This document shows positions 30,620 to 34,889 of a stretch of 34,889 nt of DNA, in pieces (the first letter of the stretch is position 1; each line of letters starts with the position of its first letter). The notes under the pieces were generated by a model. The model worked only from the letters and a program-made list of their open reading frames with translations, was not told the DNA's origin and made no database searches. This DNA comes from an uncultured Eubacteriales bacterium. GTDB taxonomy: Bacteria > Bacillota > Clostridia > Oscillospirales > Oscillospiraceae. The stretch covers positions 1 to 34,889 of the forward strand of contig URCB01000018.1 of assembly GCA_900546255.1 (NCBI GenBank), read 5' to 3'. The position numbers and the translations under genes are program-made.

Positions 30620-33217
30620 ATGAACAAACCCAACCAGATCTGGCAGCGGGCCGGCAAGGACCTGCTGGACAGCCTCCAAAGTGGCCCCCAAGGGCTCACC
30701 ACCAAGGAGGCCCAGCAGCGCCTGGAGAAATACGGCCCCAACGAGCTGCAGGAGGGCGGCAAAAAATCCGGAATCCGGATTTTCCTGGAACAGTTTGCCG
30801 ACTTCCTGGTGATCATCCTCATCGTTGCCGCAGTGATCTCTGCGGTGCTGGGGGATGTGGAGAGTATGGTGGTCATCCTGGCGGTTATCACCATGAACGC
30901 CATCCTGGGCACCGTCCAGACCATTAAGGCCGAGGCGTCCCTAGACAGCCTCAAACAGATGTCTGCCCCCACCGCCAAAGTGGTCCGGGACGGGAAGACC
31001 ATCCAGATCCCCGGCCGGGATGTGGTCCCCGGGGACATTGTGGTGCTGGAAGCCGGTGACGCCGTCTGCGCCGACGGCCGCCTGCTGGAGAGCGCCAGCC
31101 TGAAAACCGCCGAGAGCGCCCTCACCGGGGAGAGCCTCCCCGTCGAAAAGGAGGAGACCCCCATCGAGGCCGAGGACGTCCCCCTGGGCGACCGGAAGAA
31201 CATGGTCTTCTCCGGCACCTTCGTCACCTACGGCCGGGGCCGCTTCCTGGTCACCGGCACAGGGATGGAGACGGAGATGGGCAAAATCGCCTCCCTCCTG
31301 AAAACCACCTCCGAGAAAAAGACCCCCCTCCAGGTGAGCCTGGACAATTTCGGCAAGAAGCTCTCCATCGGCATCCTGGTGCTCTGCGCCATCCTCTTCG
31401 CCGTCAGCGTCCTGGTCCGGGGCGAGAATGTGATGAGCGCCTTCCTCTTCGCCGTGGCCCTGGCCGTGGCCGCCATCCCCGAGGCCCTCAGCTCCATCGT
31501 CACCATCGTCCTGTCCTTCGGCACCCGGAAGATGGCCAAGGAGCACGCCATCATCCGCAAACTCCAGGCGGTGGAAGGCCTGGGCTCCGTCTCCGTCATC
31601 TGCTCGGATAAGACCGGCACCCTCACCCAGAACAAGATGACCGTCCGTCAGCTCTATGTGGGCGGCCGGGTGATCCCCGCCGCCCAGGCGGACTTCAAGG
31701 ACCCCATCCAGGAACCCCTCCTCCGGGCGGCCCTGCTGTGCAGCGACGCCACCGTGAACGAGCAAGGGGAGATCGGCGACCCCACCGAGACCGCCCTGGT
31801 CCGGCTGGGGGAGGACTTCGGCTTCGACGAACTGGACGTCCGGGAGCACTGGCCCCGGCTGGGGGAGCTCCCCTTTGACTCCGACCGGAAGCTCATGTCC
31901 ACCCTCCACCAGTTCTCCGGAGGGTACATGCTCATGACCAAGGGCGCCGTGGACGTGCTCCTGGACCGCACCCTCCTGGGCCCCGGAGAGCGGGAGGAGA
32001 TTGAGCGGGTCAACCAGTCCTTCTCCGAACAGGGCCTCCGGGTGCTGGCCTTTGCCTGCCGCCGGATGGAGACCATGGAGGTCTCCCTGGAGGACGAGAA
32101 CAACCTCCTCTTCCTGGGCCTCATCGCCATGATGGACCCCCCTCGGGAGGAGTCCAAGCAGGCCGTGGCAGAATGTATTGCCGCCGGCATCCGGCCGGTG
32201 ATGATCACCGGCGACCACGTGGTCACCGCCTCGGCCATCGCCAAGGAGATCGGCATCCTCACCCCCGGCACCGAAGCCGTGGAAGGCGCTGTGGTGGAAA
32301 AGATGAGCGAGGAGGAACTCAAGGAGTTCGTCCCCAAAGTCTCCGTCTATGCCCGGGTGTCCCCGGAGCATAAGATCCGCATCGTCCGCGCCTGGCAGGA
32401 GAAGGGCGCCCTGGTGGCCATGACCGGCGACGGCGTCAACGACGCCCCCGCCCTGAAGCAGGCGGACATCGGCGTGGCCATGGGCATCACCGGCACCGAG
32501 GTGGCCAAGGACGCCGCCGCCATGGTCCTCACCGACGACAACTTCGCCACCATCGTCCAGGCAGTGAAGAACGGCCGGAACGTGTACGCCAACATCCGCC
32601 GGTCCATCCAGTTCCTCCTGTCGGGGAACACCGCCGGCATCCTCACGGTGCTCTACGCCTCCCTTATGGCCCTGCCGGTGCCCTTCCAGGCGGTCCACCT
32701 GCTGTTTATCAACCTGCTCACCGACTCCCTCCCCGCCATCGCCCTGGGGCTGGAGCCCCACAACGACCGGGTCATGCACGACAAGCCCCGTCCCCGGAGC
32801 GAGGGCATCCTCACCAAGCCCTTCCTCCTCAGCGTGGGGCTGGAGGGGTTGGTCATCGCAGCGGCTACCATCATCGCCTTCCACTTGGGCCTCAACTACG
32901 GCGGCCAGGCGGCAGGGGCCACCATGGCCTTCTCCACCCTGTGCCTGTCCCGGCTGTTCCACGGCTTTAACTGCAAGGCGGCAGAACCGGTGATTTTCAC
33001 CAGGAAGTTCTGGAACAACAAGCCCCTGCTGGCGGCCTTCGCCGTGGGCACCCTCCTGTTGGTGGCCGTCCTGGCCATCCCCGTGCTGGAGGAGCTCATG
33101 CAGGCCGTGGCCCTGCCCTGGACCCTGGGGCTGGCCATCCCCGGCCTGGCCATCGGCAGCATGCTGGTCATCCAGCTGCTCAAGGCCATCCGCACCGGAT
33201 TCGGCCGGAAACCGTAA
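30620..33217 (+). CDS. P-type cation-transporting ATPase (P2A-like, probable Mn2+/Ca2+ exporter)
   Basis: An 865-aa ATP-driven cation pump. It has a cation-ATPase N-terminus (GLTTKEAQQRLEKYGPNEL), an actuator TGES (169-172), the transmembrane IPEAL motif (286-290), and the phosphorylated D330 in SDKTGTLTQNKM. The hinge TGDGVNDAPALKQADIG follows, with FINLLTDSLPAIALGLEP in TM6. The order and length match bacterial SERCA-like Ca2+ ATPases. The Mn2+ riboswitch in its leader points to Mn2+ as a physiological substrate. The start ATG at 30620 is after a GGAAAGGAAG-type site; the frame upstream lies in the riboswitch and is not coding. Confidence 0.94.
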   Translation: MNKPNQIWQRAGKDLLDSLQSGPQGLTTKEAQQRLEKYGPNELQEGGKKSGIRIFLEQFADFLVIILIVAAVISAVLGDVESMVVILAVITMNAILGTVQTIKAEASLDSLKQMSAPTAKVVRDGKTIQIPGRDVVPGDIVVLEAGDAVCADGRLLESASLKTAESALTGESLPVEKEETPIEAEDVPLGDRKNMVFSGTFVTYGRGRFLVTGTGMETEMGKIASLLKTTSEKKTPLQVSLDNFGKKLSIGILVLCAILFAVSVLVRGENVMSAFLFAVALAVAAIPEALSSIVTIVLSFGTRKMAKEHAIIRKLQAVEGLGSVSVICSDKTGTLTQNKMTVRQLYVGGRVIPAAQADFKDPIQEPLLRAALLCSDATVNEQGEIGDPTETALVRLGEDFGFDELDVREHWPRLGELPFDSDRKLMSTLHQFSGGYMLMTKGAVDVLLDRTLLGPGEREEIERVNQSFSEQGLRVLAFACRRMETMEVSLEDENNLLFLGLIAMMDPPREESKQAVAECIAAGIRPVMITGDHVVTASAIAKEIGILTPGTEAVEGAVVEKMSEEELKEFVPKVSVYARVSPEHKIRIVRAWQEKGALVAMTGDGVNDAPALKQADIGVAMGITGTEVAKDAAAMVLTDDNFATIVQAVKNGRNVYANIRRSIQFLLSGNTAGILTVLYASLMALPVPFQAVHLLFINLLTDSLPAIALGLEPHNDRVMHDKPRPRSEGILTKPFLLSVGLEGLVIAAATIIAFHLGLNYGGQAAGATMAFSTLCLSRLFHGFNCKAAEPVIFTRKFWNNKPLLAAFAVGTLLLVAVLAIPVLEELMQAVALPWTLGLAIPGLAIGSMLVIQLLKAIRTGFGRKP

Positions 33218-33234
33218 CCCATCCATCCCATCAC

Positions 33235-33267
33235 AAAGGGGTGAGGCCCACGGGCCTCACCCCTTTT
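33235..33267 (+). terminator. Terminator of the P-type ATPase gene
   Basis: A 15-base stem AAAGGGGTGAGGCCC paired with its complement around a two-base loop, ending in TTTT. The A/T symmetry also lets it serve the convergent Cys-rich gene. Confidence 0.88.
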
Positions 33268-33288
33268 CTGCGCCCAAGGCGCCGCGCC

Positions 33289-33561
33289 TTACCTTCTGTG
33301 GATGCAGGTGGCCGAAATCTGGGGTGGGATGCTGTTGGTCATCGCACCGTTGTAGTGGATGCACAGGCAGTCCCCCACCTGATAGCAACAGGCGTTGGCG
33401 GTGTTCACCTGTACCTGCTGGCAAGTGGAGCAGTCGCACACCAGCAGGGAATCGCACCGCACCTCCAGCACCCGGGCGGTCATGGTGGTGGCGGTGGTGG
33501 TTGGGGTACTGCCGGTGCAGCCGCAGCCCCAGGCATGGGAAACCGTGTTGTTACAGCACAT
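33289..33561 (-). CDS. Cys-rich 90-aa protein of unknown function
   Basis: A 90-aa protein containing 13 cysteines, grouped as CC at 2-3, CGC at 13-15, C36, CDCSTC at 42-47, CC at 58-59, CLC at 65-67 and C86. A Thr-rich strip (19-27) separates the N-terminal Cys from a beta-rich core (ARVLEVRCDSLLVCDCSTCQ, then HYNGAMTNSIPPQISA). The core recalls small OB-fold-type proteins in which a final YxG...S.PpqI.A strand is conserved, but I cannot name a family with confidence. It may bind metal, or be a secreted protein stabilised by disulfides (no signal peptide is seen). AGGAG precedes the ATG at 33561. The gene lies downstream of ftsH but beyond its terminator. Confidence 0.7.
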   Translation of the reverse strand: MCCNNTVSHAWGCGCTGSTPTTTATTMTARVLEVRCDSLLVCDCSTCQQVQVNTANACCYQVGDCLCIHYNGAMTNSIPPQISATCIHRR

Positions 33562-33660
33562 GAAAGATACTCCTCTCCGGGGGGATCTCCCCCAGTGCAG
33601 TCTATGCCGAAGGGGCACGAAGGGTGTCGCCTTCCCCCACCGGGCCCGCCCCCGTCCACA

Positions 33661-33691
33661 AAAAACGGGGGGACCCCACAGGGTCCCCCCG
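33661..33691 (-). terminator. Terminator of ftsH
   Basis: An 11-bp stem (33666-33676 with 33681-33691) followed on the minus strand by a T-run (33665 downward). Confidence 0.88.
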
Positions 33692-33739
33692 AACATCTCG
33701 GTGGATGGGTGCCGCTTCCAGCGGCATGGCTGGACGCCC

Positions 33740-34889
33740 TTAGAAGGGGTCCGGCGGCTGGGGCGGGTGCTTTCTGGCCTCCGCCTCGGCCTCCTGGGCC
33801 GCCTTCTGGGCGGCTTCCCGCTCCGCTTGGAGCCGGGTCTGATGGGCCTTCTCCTCCTCGGCCTTCCGGAGGCGGTGTTTCCGCTCCTCCTCCTTCCGCT
33901 GCTCCAGGGCGGCGGGGTCGTCAAAGACCAGGGCAAAGTCCTCGGCGGACATGGTCTCAAACTCCAGCAGGTACTCGGCGGTGCGGTCCAGCGCCTGGCG
34001 GTTCTGGGAGAGGATCTCCCGGCAGCGGGCGTAGGCGTGGTCCAGCAGCGCCTTGATCTCCTCGTCGATGAGGCCGGCCACCTCTTCCGAGTAGGCCCGG
34101 GCCTGGGTCATGCTCCGGCCGATGAAGACCTCCTGGTCGCTGTCGTAGGAGATGGCACCCAGACGGTCGCTCATGCCGTACTTCGTCACCATGCTCCGGG
34201 CGATGGCGGTGGCGGTCTGCAAGTCGTTGGAGGCGCCGGTGGAGATGTCTCCCAGCACCAGTTCCTCCGCCACCCGGCCGCCCAGGCAGGTGCAGATGCG
34301 CTCCTGGAGCTCCGTGCGGGACTGGTACATCCGGTCCTCCTCCGGCAGGGAGATGGTCATGCCGCCGGCCGGTCCCCGGGGAATGATGGTGATCTGATGG
34401 ACCGGGTCCTGGCTCTTCAGGGCATGGATCACCACCGCATGGCCCGCCTCGTGGTAAGCGGTGAGCCGCCGGGCATCCATGGGCACCACCCGGCTCTTCT
34501 TCTCCGGCCCGGCGATGACCTTCAGCATGGCCTCGTGGAGCACGTCCATGCGGATGTAGGGCCGGTGCTCCCGGGCGGAGAGGAGGGCCGCCTCGTTGAG
34601 AAGGTTCTCCAGGTCCGCCCCGGTAAAGCCCACGGTGGCCTGGGCCACGGTGTGAAGGTCCACATCCTCGGCCAGCGGCTTGTTCCGGGCATGGACCCGG
34701 AGGATCTCCTCCCGGCCCTTGATGTCCGGCAGGCCCACATAGATCTGCCGGTCAAACCGGCCGGGGCGCAGGAGGGCGGGGTCCAGAATGTCCGCCCGGT
34801 TGGTGGCCGCCAGGACGATGACCCCCTCGTTGGAGGCAAAGCCGTCCATCTCCACCAGCAGCTGGTTCAGGGTCTGCTCCCGCTCGTCG
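33740..34889 (-). CDS. ftsH: FtsH membrane-anchored ATP-dependent zinc protease, 5' part outside the window
   Basis: The C-terminal 383 or so residues of FtsH, which degrades membrane and short-lived cytoplasmic proteins. The frame enters from the right edge within [17 protein letters not shown], between Walker B and the second region of homology ([23 protein letters not shown]). The protease domain has the zinc site HEAGH (YHEAGHAVV) and the third ligand in [12 protein letters not shown]. The tail is a long Lys/Glu/Arg/Ala-rich helix (about the last 60 residues) ending HPPQPPDPF, longer and more charged than in E. coli FtsH. The transmembrane N-terminus and Walker A are beyond 34889. Confidence 0.96.
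   Translation of the reverse strand, partial: DEREQTLNQLLVEMDGFASNEGVIVLAATNRADILDPALLRPGRFDRQIYVGLPDIKGREEILRVHARNKPLAEDVDLHTVAQATVGFTGADLENLLNEAALLSAREHRPYIRMDVLHEAMLKVIAGPEKKSRVVPMDARRLTAYHEAGHAVVIHALKSQDPVHQITIIPRGPAGGMTISLPEEDRMYQSRTELQERICTCLGGRVAEELVLGDISTGASNDLQTATAIARSMVTKYGMSDRLGAISYDSDQEVFIGRSMTQARAYSEEVAGLIDEEIKALLDHAYARCREILSQNRQALDRTAEYLLEFETMSAEDFALVFDDPAALEQRKEEERKHRLRKAEEEKAHQTRLQAEREAAQKAAQEAEAEARKHPPQPPDPF

Noticed and set aside
30941..33226. 761-aa minus-strand open frame opposite the P-type ATPase
   Set aside because: Same shadow effect; the plus frame has DKTGT, TGES and TGDGVNDAPAL.
1..34889. CRISPR array, tRNA, rRNA, IS element or integrase attachment site
   Set aside because: No regularly spaced direct repeats, cloverleaf, transposase or duplicated core sequence was seen anywhere in the window.

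Overview
This window reads as a contig from a GC-rich, anaerobic gut Firmicute of the Oscillospiraceae type (Intestinimonas / Flavonifractor / Evtepia-like). The grounds are a class III ribonucleotide reductase, a 4-aminobutyrate (GABA) to crotonyl-CoA fermentation operon, an SLH-domain surface protein, Bacillus/Clostridium-style promoters with TTGACG/TATAAT boxes, and strong AGGAGG ribosome sites. The placement is inferred from gene content, not from a database match. The first 50 bases are Illumina adapter, not genome.

Layout. (1) 51-1886, minus: nrdD, its 3' end cut off by the adapter, with its own promoter and a probable tandem NrdR site. (2) 2143-14928, minus: a compact block of 19 phage structural genes in PBSX/xkd order. 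They run from terminase through portal, protease, decoration protein, major capsid, connectors, contractile sheath, tube, LysM protein, hub and spike to baseplate J and an XkdU-like protein. I see no integrase, repressor, replication, lysis, tail-fibre or tape-measure gene. The block resembles a domesticated particle or gene transfer agent more than a complete prophage. (3) 15121-25855: a sigma-54 module. It has a PAS/AAA+ enhancer-binding activator, an intrinsic terminator, a consensus -24/-12 promoter, and then abfD, nfu, abfT, 4hbD, gabT and an APC permease, all plus strand. The gene for sigma-54 itself (rpoN) lies on the opposite strand right after the operon terminators. (4) 26056-28564: a small basic ORF (minus), then an OmpR-type response regulator and its histidine kinase (plus). 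(5) 28666-30306, minus: a secreted SLH protein with a C39-like cysteine peptidase domain. (6) 30407-33217, plus: a cation P-type ATPase behind what looks like a yybP-ykoY (Mn2+) riboswitch with an overlapping terminator. (7) 33289-34889, minus: a Cys-rich 90-aa protein and the C-terminal part of FtsH, which runs off the right edge.

How the genes work together. The permease would import GABA. GabT converts it to succinate semialdehyde, the 4-hydroxybutyrate dehydrogenase reduces that, AbfT makes the CoA ester, and AbfD (a [4Fe-4S]/FAD enzyme with ligands C100, C104, H292 and C299 visible) dehydrates and isomerises it to crotonyl-CoA, the entry to butyrate. The Nfu-like protein placed between abfD and abfT is a natural candidate for supplying the cluster. 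The activator, promoter and sigma factor beside the operon make this a nearly self-contained regulon.

No tRNA, rRNA, CRISPR array, insertion sequence or attachment site was recognised.
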